A stretch of DNA of 64,000 nucleotides, from contig PLUE01000024.1 in the NCBI GenBank assembly GCA_003164785.1, positions 1 through 64,000 of the forward strand, given 5' to 3'. Numbering within the stretch: the first letter of the stretch is position 1; every line of letters starts with the position of its first letter. Shown here in pieces: positions 55,833 through 63,087 of the stretch. A program made the translations under genes and the position numbers. The notes beneath the pieces are model-generated. The model was given only the letters and a program-made list of their open reading frames with translations, ran no database searches and was not told the origin of the DNA. Source of the stretch: Gammaproteobacteria bacterium (lineage in GTDB: Bacteria > Pseudomonadota > Gammaproteobacteria > Steroidobacterales > Steroidobacteraceae).

Positions 55833-56258
55833 CTAGACGGCCCGGTACACCTCGTCGAACCGCGCCCGCGCCACGATCCCGTGGTCGCCGGGTGCGTATT
55901 CGACCAACCAATCGCCGGCGGCTCCTTGGAGAACATCGCCACCGGCCGAGCGGGCCACACTGAACGCCTCCGTCATTTGCTTGCCGCGAATCGGTGCCGG
56001 CACATTGCGGTAACGTCCCGGCTCGCCCGGGCGAGCGGAACCGACCGGCCGATACTTCGCATCGAAGCGGGCACGAGACACGCACCATCGATCACCGGTC
56101 GAGCCGGTGAGCACCGCGTCGCCCGCCGCGTACCGATTGACGCCGACGGCGCTCGTCAATTCACCCTCAGAGGCCGCGAACTCGACCGACACGATTTCGT
56201 CCTTCATGATCCAGCGCGCCTGCCAGTCGCCCGCCAGATCGACGTCATCGAGATGCAA
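55833..56258 (-). CDS. PGDYG-like repeat protein, function unknown
   Basis: About 141 residues. Two similar halves can be seen: VNRYAAGDAVLTGSTGDRWCVSRARFDAKYRPV and the C-terminal VEYAPGDHGIVARARFDEVYRAV, both with a (A/P)GD turn and RARFD(A/E)xYR(P/A)V ending. These resemble PGDYG domains, which are of unknown function. The start is uncertain: TTG at 56258 is nine bases after the gabT stop but lacks a clear ribosome site; an internal ATG (WIMKDE) is the alternative. Co-transcribed with gabT by position. Confidence 0.65.
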   Translation of the reverse strand: MHLDDVDLAGDWQARWIMKDEIVSVEFAASEGELTSAVGVNRYAAGDAVLTGSTGDRWCVSRARFDAKYRPVGSARPGEPGRYRNVPAPIRGKQMTEAFSVARSAGGDVLQGAAGDWLVEYAPGDHGIVARARFDEVYRAV

Positions 56259-56266
56259 GAACGCGC

Positions 56267-57568
56267 TCAGGCCACCGCGCGGGTGGTCTCCTCTCCATAG
56301 ACATCGTGCAGCGCGGCTGAAAGAATGCTCAATCCCTCCTCCAGCACCGCATCCGGAATGGTCAGGGGAGCCAGCAATCGCACCACGTTGGCGGCCGTGC
56401 CGCACGACAACAAGATCAGCCCCCGCTTTTCGGCGTGCGCCAATACCGCGGCGGTCGACTCGGCGTCGGGCTCCTTGGACTTCGCGTCCTTCACCAACTC
56501 GAACGCCACCATCGCACCCAACCCGCGCACGTCGCCGATACCCGGCATGCGCTTCGCGAGGGCGTCGAGGTGGCTGCGCATCTTCTGGCCCAGCCGCGCC
56601 GCCCTCGCGCAGAGATCCTCGGTCTCGATCACATCGAGCACGGCGTGCGCCGCCGCGATGCTGACCGGGTGGCCGCCGTAGGTGCCGCCCAAACCGCCGG
56701 GATGCGCGGCATCCATGATGGAAGCCCGGCCGGTGACCGCCGATAACGGAAAGCCGCCGCCCAGGCCCTTGGCGAGCGTGACGATGTCCGGCACCACGCC
56801 GGCATGCTCGATCGAGAACATCTTCCCCGTACGAGCGATTCCCCCTTGCACCTCATCCGCGATCAGCACGATCCCATACTCGTCGCACAGGCGGCGTAGA
56901 GCACGCAGAAACTCGGGCGGAGCCACATTGAATCCACCCTCGCCCTGCACCGGTTCGATGATGATCGCGGCAACCGCGCGCGGATCGACGTCGCCGTGGA
57001 ACACACGGTCGAGGTCTGCCAAGGCGTGTTCGATCGTGATGTCCCGATACGGCTGTGGGAATTCGACGTGGTACACCTCGGCCGGAAACGGCCCAAAGCC
57101 GCGCTTGTAGGGCATCACCTTGCCGGTGAGCGCCATGGTCATGTGCGTACGTCCGTGGAACCCCCCGGAAAACGCGATGATGGCCGAGCGCTTGGTGTAA
57201 TACCGCGCGATTTTGACGGCGTTTTCGACGGCTTCGGCGCCGGAATTCAAAAACAGGGTCTTCTTGGAAAAATCCCCCGGCGCGAGGGCGTTCAGTCGCT
57301 CTGCCAGCCGCACGTATGACTCATACGGCGACACGTGGAAGCACGTGTGCGTGAATGCCTCGGCTTGCTGCGCCACAGCGGCCATGATGGCCGGATGCCG
57401 ATGCCCGGTATTGAGGACGGCGATACCTGCTGCGAAGTCGATATAGCGCTTGCCATCCACATCCCACAATTCGGCGTTCTCAGCCTTGGCGACGTAAATT
57501 CCCTTGGTGCTCACGCCGTTGGGTACTGCGGCGGCTTTGCGGGCTTTGAGTTCGAGTGATGTAGGCAT
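56267..57568 (-). CDS. gabT: 4-aminobutyrate aminotransferase
   Basis: PLP-dependent class III aminotransferase, GABA + 2-oxoglutarate to succinate semialdehyde + glutamate. 433 residues (E. coli GabT 426). FLNSGAEAVENAVKIAR, GFHGRTHMTMALTGK, IIIEPVQGEGGF, IADEVQGGIARTGK and the PLP Lys267 in LAKGLGGGFPLSAVTGR. ATG at 57568 follows GAGGA. No gabD is nearby. 5-aminovalerate or related amines are possible alternative substrates. Confidence 0.94.
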   Translation of the reverse strand: MPTSLELKARKAAAVPNGVSTKGIYVAKAENAELWDVDGKRYIDFAAGIAVLNTGHRHPAIMAAVAQQAEAFTHTCFHVSPYESYVRLAERLNALAPGDFSKKTLFLNSGAEAVENAVKIARYYTKRSAIIAFSGGFHGRTHMTMALTGKVMPYKRGFGPFPAEVYHVEFPQPYRDITIEHALADLDRVFHGDVDPRAVAAIIIEPVQGEGGFNVAPPEFLRALRRLCDEYGIVLIADEVQGGIARTGKMFSIEHAGVVPDIVTLAKGLGGGFPLSAVTGRASIMDAAHPGGLGGTYGGHPVSIAAAHAVLDVIETEDLCARAARLGQKMRSHLDALAKRMPGIGDVRGLGAMVAFELVKDAKSKEPDAESTAAVLAHAEKRGLILLSCGTAANVVRLLAPLTIPDAVLEEGLSILSAALHDVYGEETTRAVA

Positions 57569-57619
57569 GGAAATATCCTCAAAATGGTGCGGGCAGGCCG
57601 GGAACGGTATCATTGGATC

Positions 57620-58504
57620 ATGAGCACGGCAAAAAACATCGCGCCCGCCGCTGGCGAGTCGGCTCGACCCGCCACCACCGTGGCCGCCGGCACGCTCAAA
57701 GTTCGCGTGCTGCGCGCGGGTCTCGACAGCCAGGTCAGCAAGGACGACCGCGTTGCCGTGGAAGCCCCCCTGGAGTTTCAGTTACATCATCCCGCGTTGG
57801 GCATGGAACCCGCGTCGTTCGGCGCAACCATGAGGACGCCGGGCGACGATGAATGGCTGGCCGCGGGGCTTCTGTACGGCGAAGGGGTCGTCAATCATCC
57901 GTCGGACATCGAAGTCATCGAATCCAGCACCCGTCGCCCCAATGTGATCAACGTCCGCTTGAGGCCGGAAGTACAAGTCGAGTCCCAGTTCGCGGCCCGA
58001 CGCTTCTCCGCCGGCTCGAGCTGCGGAGTTTGCGGCACCACCGGCTTGGACGCGGCCATCGCACGGGCGGCGGCCACCGAGATCGTCGACTCTGGCCGGA
58101 CCGACTTGTCGGTCCTGCTGGGGCTCCCCGAACGCATGCGCCGCGAACAGTCGAAATTCGGCGATACGGGCGGCATTCACGCCGCCGCGCTGTTCGATTT
58201 TTCGGGAAATCTGTTGACCGTCGCCGAGGATGTCGGCCGGCACAATGCCTTCGATAAACTCGTGGGCGAAAATTTCATGGCGGGGCGGCTGCCCTTGAGC
58301 AACCGCATCGTCCTGCTGAGCGGACGCGCGAGCTTCGAATTGGTTCAAAAGGCTCTGCGAGCCGGCGTCTCCATCCTCGCCGCCATCGGCGCTCCGTCGA
58401 GTCTGGCCGTGAACCTGGCGGTCGCCTCGGGTTTGACACTGGTGGGCTTCTTGCGCGAGGCCCATTGCAACATCTACTCCAATCCCCAACGATTGGGCTT
58501 TTAG
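57620..58504 (+). CDS. fdhD: FdhD, sulfurtransferase for formate dehydrogenase
   Basis: Carries sulfur from IscS to the molybdenum cofactor of formate dehydrogenases. 294 residues. The redox pair is C135/C138 in SSCGVCGTTG. DTGGIHAAALFD, AEDVGRHNAFDKLVG and LSGRASFELVQKA are FdhD signatures. No formate dehydrogenase lies in the window, so one must exist elsewhere for this to be useful. The TAG stop interlocks with the TAA of the convergent small gene. Confidence 0.95.
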   Translation: MSTAKNIAPAAGESARPATTVAAGTLKVRVLRAGLDSQVSKDDRVAVEAPLEFQLHHPALGMEPASFGATMRTPGDDEWLAAGLLYGEGVVNHPSDIEVIESSTRRPNVINVRLRPEVQVESQFAARRFSAGSSCGVCGTTGLDAAIARAAATEIVDSGRTDLSVLLGLPERMRREQSKFGDTGGIHAAALFDFSGNLLTVAEDVGRHNAFDKLVGENFMAGRLPLSNRIVLLSGRASFELVQKALRAGVSILAAIGAPSSLAVNLAVASGLTLVGFLREAHCNIYSNPQRLGF

Positions 58505-58704
58505 CCGACGCTGAACTTGTCCTTGATCGGAGCGCTGCCCACCAACCAGTTCGACGCCTGAGTCGCACCCTCCGTAAACCACGCGCGTCCGGACTTCATG
58601 GCTTCCAAGACCTTCGGGTAGGTCGCCACGTCCTGCAGTGCGCCGAGATAGCTACCCCAGTCGCGGCGGTTCAAGAAATTGCCCTTCGGATTGCCGTTTT
58701 GCAT
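58501..58704 (-). CDS. Unrecognised small protein, 67 residues
   Basis: ATG at 58704 has GAGGA five bases upstream, so it is probably translated. Sequence pattern: polar N-terminus (MQNGNPKGNFLNRRDWGSYL), then a helix (LQDVATYPKVLEAMKSG) and AWFTEGATQASNWLVG. No membrane helix or signal peptide. I do not recognise the family. The DUF883-like gene lies 19 bases upstream in the same direction, suggesting a small operon. Confidence 0.6.
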   Translation of the reverse strand: MQNGNPKGNFLNRRDWGSYLGALQDVATYPKVLEAMKSGRAWFTEGATQASNWLVGSAPIKDKFSVG

Positions 58705-58723
58705 GATATTCCTCGCGAACTCT

Positions 58724-58948
58724 TTAAAAACGCCGGGACAACCAATGCCCGGCCGCCAGACCGATCAAGCCGGCCATTCCAACCACCAGCCACGGATTTG
58801 CGCGCACATACTCATCGGAACGCTCGATCAGCCGAGGTTCTTTGAAGGACCCGGCCACCGTCGACAAGCCGACAGAAGGACTCGAGCCAACGCCACCGAC
58901 GTGCAAATCGCGCTTAGGCTTGGCAGAACTATTCAAACTGGTCATCAC
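58724..58948 (-). CDS. Short YqjD/ElaB-like (DUF883) membrane-anchor protein
   Basis: 74 residues. The C-terminal third (DEYVRANPWLVVGMAGLIGLAAGHWLSRRF, given in overlapping parts 45-74) is the DUF883 anchor: amphipathic VRANPW followed by a Gly-rich membrane helix and RR. The long N-terminal coiled helix of YqjD/ElaB is replaced by a short Ser/Gly-rich segment. YqjD-type proteins tether ribosomes to the membrane in stationary phase in E. coli; whether this short form does is unknown. Start GTG 58948 or ATG 58945, with AAGGAGA upstream. Confidence 0.75.
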   Translation of the reverse strand: MMTSLNSSAKPKRDLHVGGVGSSPSVGLSTVAGSFKEPRLIERSDEYVRANPWLVVGMAGLIGLAAGHWLSRRF

Positions 58949-59143
58949 GAGCGCGTCTCCTTCGGTTCAGTGAATGGCACTATGACGGCGTCCACTTGGC
59001 GTACACAGTCGGTGGACAGCCCCGCCCATCGTAGGATTACGCTCACTACCTTAGGAGATTATGGCAACTGGGGGAAAGTTCAATGTGTCGCTTGGCGGCG
59101 ACCGTCACATGAGGGAAAGGCGACCGCCGCGAACGGGGAAGGC

Positions 59144-59162
59144 GGCCGCCATGGAGGCGGCC
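59144..59162 (-). terminator. Hairpin after the DUF6515-like gene
   Basis: GGCCGCC (59144-59150), five-base loop, GGCGGCC (59156-59162), just beyond the minus-strand stop at 59167. No T tract. Confidence 0.4.
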
Positions 59163-59179
59163 CAGGTCAATTGACCTGG
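59162..59179. repeat. Perfect 18-base palindrome over a stop codon
   Basis: CCAGGTCAATTGACCTGG reads the same on both strands and covers the last three codons and stop of the gene at 59167. It abuts the hairpin 59144-59162. Could be a protein-binding site or extend the terminator structure; role unknown. Confidence 0.6.
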
Positions 59180-59925
59180 TAGCCCCGACCCTGCAAGCAC
59201 GCGGACATCGCGCGGTTGTAATTGGCGCGACTCCGATTCGGATCACCCGCCACGCCACCGCCCGATTGGGTCGGATCGAAGCCGGTTTGATTCTTTGCCC
59301 AACTGTGGCATTCGAACTGATCGGCGGCCTGCTGATCCTTCGTCTGACCGTTCTTCGGGTAGACGATCGGATCATCGGCCCCACCCTGAGGGCTTTCCGG
59401 AGCTGGCGACGGCTCATCCGCATTGGCGGGCGGATCGACGACCTCGTAGCCGTTCTGATCGGGCTGCCAGGTGTAATAGACATTGTCCGCGTAGTAATAC
59501 GGGTTACCCCCGATCCACACCGTCGAGTAAAACGGCGGCAACACCGAAATCACCAGGCCCGCGGGCGGCCGAACGACGATAAAGCCGGGGCCCTGCGGCG
59601 CATACCAAACACCGGCGCTGAAATAAAAGCGATCACTCCCGCGGTAGTACGGCCGGTATTCGCCCGGCAACGACGGGCGCACCGTGCCCATGGGAGGATA
59701 GTAGCGTCCATGGTTGTAGCGCGGATCCAGCACCTGGCCGCGCCCATCGAATGCCGGACGGCCAGCCACCGGGCCGCCCGGGCTTGCGGCCGCACGGGCA
59801 GCTCCGTGAGGACGCCCCTCGGGCTGCGGATGTTCCTCCGCGGCGCTCGCCACGCTGGCCCATTGCCCGCCCGCCGCGAGCAACACCAAGGACAGCAAAC
59901 CTACCTTCGCTTTAATGCCGCTCAT
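59167..59925 (-). CDS. Exported protein, DUF6515-like with C-terminal ECHxWA domain
   Basis: 252 residues. Signal peptide (LLSLVLLAAGGQWASVASAA), a Pro/Gly/Arg linker, then a Tyr-rich segment (YRGSDRFYFSAGVWYAP, FYSTVWIGGNPYYYADNVYY) as in DUF6515 cell-envelope proteins. The last 70 residues (YPKNGQTKDQQAADQFECHS, then WAKNQTGFDP, ending ACLQGRGYQVN) are shared with the next gene upstream. Two Cys in that part could pair. Function unknown. ATG 59925, ten bases after the neighbour's stop. Confidence 0.75.
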   Translation of the reverse strand: MSGIKAKVGLLSLVLLAAGGQWASVASAAEEHPQPEGRPHGAARAAASPGGPVAGRPAFDGRGQVLDPRYNHGRYYPPMGTVRPSLPGEYRPYYRGSDRFYFSAGVWYAPQGPGFIVVRPPAGLVISVLPPFYSTVWIGGNPYYYADNVYYTWQPDQNGYEVVDPPANADEPSPAPESPQGGADDPIVYPKNGQTKDQQAADQFECHSWAKNQTGFDPTQSGGGVAGDPNRSRANYNRAMSACLQGRGYQVN

Positions 59926-59935
59926 GGTTACGAAC

Positions 59936-60493
59936 TCAGCTGATGGAATAGCCACGACCCTGCAGGCAGGCACCCAATGCGCGCCGGTAGGAGTCCGCCC
60001 GCGCGTGCCCCTCCGCCATGCTTGCATTGATCTGCTGCTGGGTCATATTTGCCTGTTGCTGAGCACTCGCATCCGCGGCGGTGCCGACGACGGCGCCGGT
60101 GGCGCCGCCGATCAACAGGCCCGCTCCCGCATTTCGCGGTCCCGCGATCAGCGCACCCAAAATGGCGCCGCCAATGGCCCCCGCTGCGGTGCCGGACCCC
60201 GGCGGATTGGCCGGTTGCACCACCACCCGCTCGTAGGGGTTGGCGTCTGCCCGGCTCGGATCCACGCCCGTCTGCTGGACCGCCCACAGATGACATTCAT
60301 ACCGATCTCGATCGGTCTGTTCCGGGCTTTGCCCATTGTTCGGGTACACGAAGATCTTCTGAGGCGGCGGGGTCGCGACCCGCACCGTACGCGGCGGCGG
60401 CGTCACGCAGGCCGCCAAGCCGCAGACCGCCACCAGAGGAATAGCAAAACGCAGGCTTGCCCGCGCAGTAATCGACCATAGTATCGTTTTCAT
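59936..60493 (-). CDS. Glycine-zipper lipoprotein with ECHxWA/ACLQGRGY module
   Basis: 185 residues. Lipoprotein signal with LAAC lipobox. Then YPNNGQSPEQTDRDRYECHL-WAVQQTGVDP, a glycine zipper (AAGAIGGAILGALIAG and GLLIGGATGAVVGT, about 105-150), and the C-terminal LGACLQGRGYSIS. Both ends match the downstream neighbour, but here the zipper is inserted between them. Glycine-zipper lipoproteins usually sit in the outer membrane and oligomerise. Role unknown. Confidence 0.78.
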   Translation of the reverse strand: MKTILWSITARASLRFAIPLVAVCGLAACVTPPPRTVRVATPPPQKIFVYPNNGQSPEQTDRDRYECHLWAVQQTGVDPSRADANPYERVVVQPANPPGSGTAAGAIGGAILGALIAGPRNAGAGLLIGGATGAVVGTAADASAQQQANMTQQQINASMAEGHARADSYRRALGACLQGRGYSIS

Positions 60494-60599
60494 AAACCTA
60501 CGAACTCCAGTTCTCTGACATTCAACGCCAAAAGCATGAATGGGTTGACCGCGCTGACGGGGTATAGTTTCCAAAACCGGCCGGACGGCGGTCGGTGGC

Positions 60600-61370
60600 C
60601 TACTTTTTGGGCTTGCGGAACTTCAGGATGAACTGATCGGTCTTCCCCCGAACGCTGGGGTCGAAGATTTTGACCGCGCGCGAGTCGCCCGGCTGGCGCA
60701 GCACATCGCTGCCGCCGACGAACACGAACCCCGCGGCCACCACCTCCTGCTTCACCGTCTCGGCGTCGATTCTGTGTAAAGTCGCCGTATCCCGGGTCCC
60801 GGAGCCGGGTTCTGCCGCATGATCAACGATCAGGTAAATACCTCCCGGTTTGAGGCTGTCGAACACCATTTGGTTGAACACGCCCACATCCAGGCCGGGG
60901 AAATTGTGCAGGTCATGGTAGTTCTGAGACGTCCACACCAGATCGACGGGAACGGGCGCTTTGAGCTGTGCGAAGGGCTCGACCACCACGGTGACATTTG
61001 AATAGTCGGGCTGCGCCGCGAGGGCTTTGACGCGGGCGGCGAAGTCCGGCATGTCCGCCGGCGCATCCACGGCGGGCGCGGGAACCAACGCATACACGTG
61101 GCCCGAGGAGCCGACGACCTTGCTGAAAATCCGGGTGAAGTACCCACCGCCGGGCAGCAGTTCGGCAACCTGATCGCCCGGCTTGATGCCGGTGAAAGTC
61201 AGCGTTTCCACCGGCTTGCGGTTGGCATCACGTTGCTTGTCGGTGTCCGGACGGCCCGGATCCGCAACCGCCGTGGCAATGGCATCCGGCCCCTTGGCTG
61301 CCTGCGCACCCGGCGCCGTGAGTGCCAGCATCAACATCGTAGCGGCCACACCGGACAAATAACGCATCAT
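60600..61370 (-). CDS. Class I methyltransferase-like protein with signal peptide
   Basis: 256 residues. Residues 1-24 form a clear Sec signal ([22 protein letters not shown]). The rest is a class I SAM methyltransferase fold: motif I region [36 protein letters not shown] and [14 protein letters not shown]. Export is odd because SAM is cytosolic; either the fold has another role or the signal acts as an anchor. ATG 61370 has GGGGAG seven bases upstream. Substrate unknown. Confidence 0.82.
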   Translation of the reverse strand: MMRYLSGVAATMLMLALTAPGAQAAKGPDAIATAVADPGRPDTDKQRDANRKPVETLTFTGIKPGDQVAELLPGGGYFTRIFSKVVGSSGHVYALVPAPAVDAPADMPDFAARVKALAAQPDYSNVTVVVEPFAQLKAPVPVDLVWTSQNYHDLHNFPGLDVGVFNQMVFDSLKPGGIYLIVDHAAEPGSGTRDTATLHRIDAETVKQEVVAAGFVFVGGSDVLRQPGDSRAVKIFDPSVRGKTDQFILKFRKPKK

Positions 61371-61515
61371 TGGAAGACTCCCCTGTGTTCGACAACGCCA
61401 GCTCGACCGAGCGCCGCATATTACCACTTGTGCCGCAGCCGGGCGGCACGTGCCAGCAGCAGGCGAGCACGCACCGGCGTATGATGGTCGGCCGACGAAT
61501 CCCCGAAGGTTCCCA

Positions 61516-62877
61516 ATGAGTTTAAGCGTTTTCGATATCTTCAAGATCGGCATCGGCCCCTCGAGTTCGCACACCATGGGCCCGATGAACGGGGCGCGCA
61601 GCTTCGTCGAACTATTGGCAGAACGCGGGCTGCTCGAGCGCACGGCGCAGATCTCGGCGCAGCTCTACGGTTCGCTGGCGCTGACGGGCCGCGGTCATTG
61701 CACCGACCGCGCCATCCTGCTCGGCCTCGAGGGTCTGCGCCTCGACACCATCGATCCGGCCGTCATCGAACCCACCTTGAAGCGCATCCGCAGCACGGGG
61801 CGCATCAGCTTGCTGGGCCGTCATGACATCGCCTTCGACGAACCGCTCAACCTGTTGTTCCACTTCGACCAAGTGCTGCCCGGCCACACCAATGGCATGC
61901 GCTTCACCGCGCACGACGCCAATCTCGACGTGCTCGCCCGCGAGGAGTACTACAGCATCGGCGGTGGTTTCGTCGTGCAGGCTGGCGTCGAAGCCGACGC
62001 GGGATCCACGCGTGCCGAACCCCCGTACGAGTTCAATTCCGGGGCGCGCCTGCTCGAACACGGCCGCGCAACCGGCCTCGAGATACATGAATTGATGCTG
62101 GCGCGCGAACGCACCTGGCACAGCGACGCGGAGATTCGCTCGCAGCTCATGCGCATCTGGCAGGTCATGCAGGATTGCGTGCGCCGCGGCTTCGATGCGT
62201 CCGGGCTCCTTCCCGGTGTCTTGGGCGTACGCCGCCGCGCACCGAAACTCTATCGGCAGCTCATGTCCGACACGATGAGTCCGATGCATGCGCTCGACTG
62301 GGTCAACGTCTTTGCGCTGGCGGTCAACGAGGAAAATGCCGCCGGGGGTCAAGTGGTCACCGCACCCACGAACGGCGCGGCCGGCATCGTGCCGGCGGTG
62401 CTGCACTATTATCGGCGCTTCGAGCCGGGCGCGGACGATGACGGCGTGATGCGCTTCCTGCTCACCGCCGCCGCCATGGGCATGCTCTACAAACAGAACG
62501 CCTCGATTTCCGGCGCCGAGATGGGCTGCCAGGGCGAAGTCGGCGTGGCATGCTCGATGGCCGCCGCGGGCCTCGTGTCGGCCCTCAACGGCAGCAACGA
62601 ACAGATCGAAAACGCGGCGGAAATCGGCATGGAACACAATTTGGGCCTGACCTGCGACCCGGTGGCGGGCCTGGTCCAGATCCCCTGCATCGAGCGCAAC
62701 GCCATGGGGTCGGTCAAGGCCATCAATGCGGCGCGGCTCGCGCTGCGCGGCGATGGCTCGCACAAGGTGTCGCTCGATCAGGTGATTGCCACCATGCGCC
62801 AAACCGGCATCGACATGTCGACCATCTACAAGGAAACCTCGCAGGGCGGATTGGCCGTCAACGTGCCCGAGTGTTGA
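61516..62877 (+). CDS. sdaA: L-serine ammonia-lyase, iron-sulfur dependent
   Basis: Converts L-serine to pyruvate and ammonia. 453 residues, single-chain form with beta domain ([17 protein letters not shown] at the start) and alpha domain. The 4Fe-4S cysteines are in [18 protein letters not shown] and [18 protein letters not shown]; the C-terminal tail ends NVPEC, where the last Cys is the known fourth ligand/plug. ATG at 61516 follows GAAGG. Confidence 0.96.
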   Translation: MSLSVFDIFKIGIGPSSSHTMGPMNGARSFVELLAERGLLERTAQISAQLYGSLALTGRGHCTDRAILLGLEGLRLDTIDPAVIEPTLKRIRSTGRISLLGRHDIAFDEPLNLLFHFDQVLPGHTNGMRFTAHDANLDVLAREEYYSIGGGFVVQAGVEADAGSTRAEPPYEFNSGARLLEHGRATGLEIHELMLARERTWHSDAEIRSQLMRIWQVMQDCVRRGFDASGLLPGVLGVRRRAPKLYRQLMSDTMSPMHALDWVNVFALAVNEENAAGGQVVTAPTNGAAGIVPAVLHYYRRFEPGADDDGVMRFLLTAAAMGMLYKQNASISGAEMGCQGEVGVACSMAAAGLVSALNGSNEQIENAAEIGMEHNLGLTCDPVAGLVQIPCIERNAMGSVKAINAARLALRGDGSHKVSLDQVIATMRQTGIDMSTIYKETSQGGLAVNVPEC

Positions 62878-62964
62878 TGCTTTCACTTCGCCGCTGGCGG
62901 CGGCATCGGCGATTCCCGCAATCACCGACTGCTTGATGAATTCGCGCCTTCCCGGCTTTCTCAC
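62878..62964 (-). pseudogene. N-terminal remnant of a Tat-exported protein
   Basis: From GTG at 62964 the minus strand reads RKPGRREFIKQSVIAGIADA and on to [22 protein letters not shown] is a twin-arginine signal. It then runs into the end of sdaA on the other strand with no recognisable mature protein. It appears to be the cut-off start of a lost exported enzyme. Short, so not certain. Confidence 0.4.
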
Positions 62965-62997
62965 GCCGTCACCCGATCGTCCGCACACAAGGTGGTA

Positions 62998-63060
62998 TCA
63001 ACCTCCCAGCCTGAACACGCGCCGTGCATTCGAGTAATAGATAGAGGGCAATCGCCAAGC
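62998..63060 (-). pseudogene. C-terminal remnant of an amidohydrolase-like gene
   Basis: Before the TGA at 63000-62998 the minus strand reads RLPSIYYSNARRVFRLGG, the usual ending of amidohydrolase-2 family enzymes (K/P-x-I-Y-x-x-N-A-x-R-x-x-x-L). Upstream the similarity stops within about 20 codons, next to the kinase stop at 63088. The 5' part appears deleted. Resemblance recalled, not searched. Confidence 0.35.
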
Positions 63061-63087
63061 TGCTGCGCCGGCTCATGCGGCGCAGGC

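Noticed and set aside
58949..59166. 218-base gap, searched for small genes and RNA
   Set aside because: Only the hairpin at 59144-59162 and the palindrome were seen.
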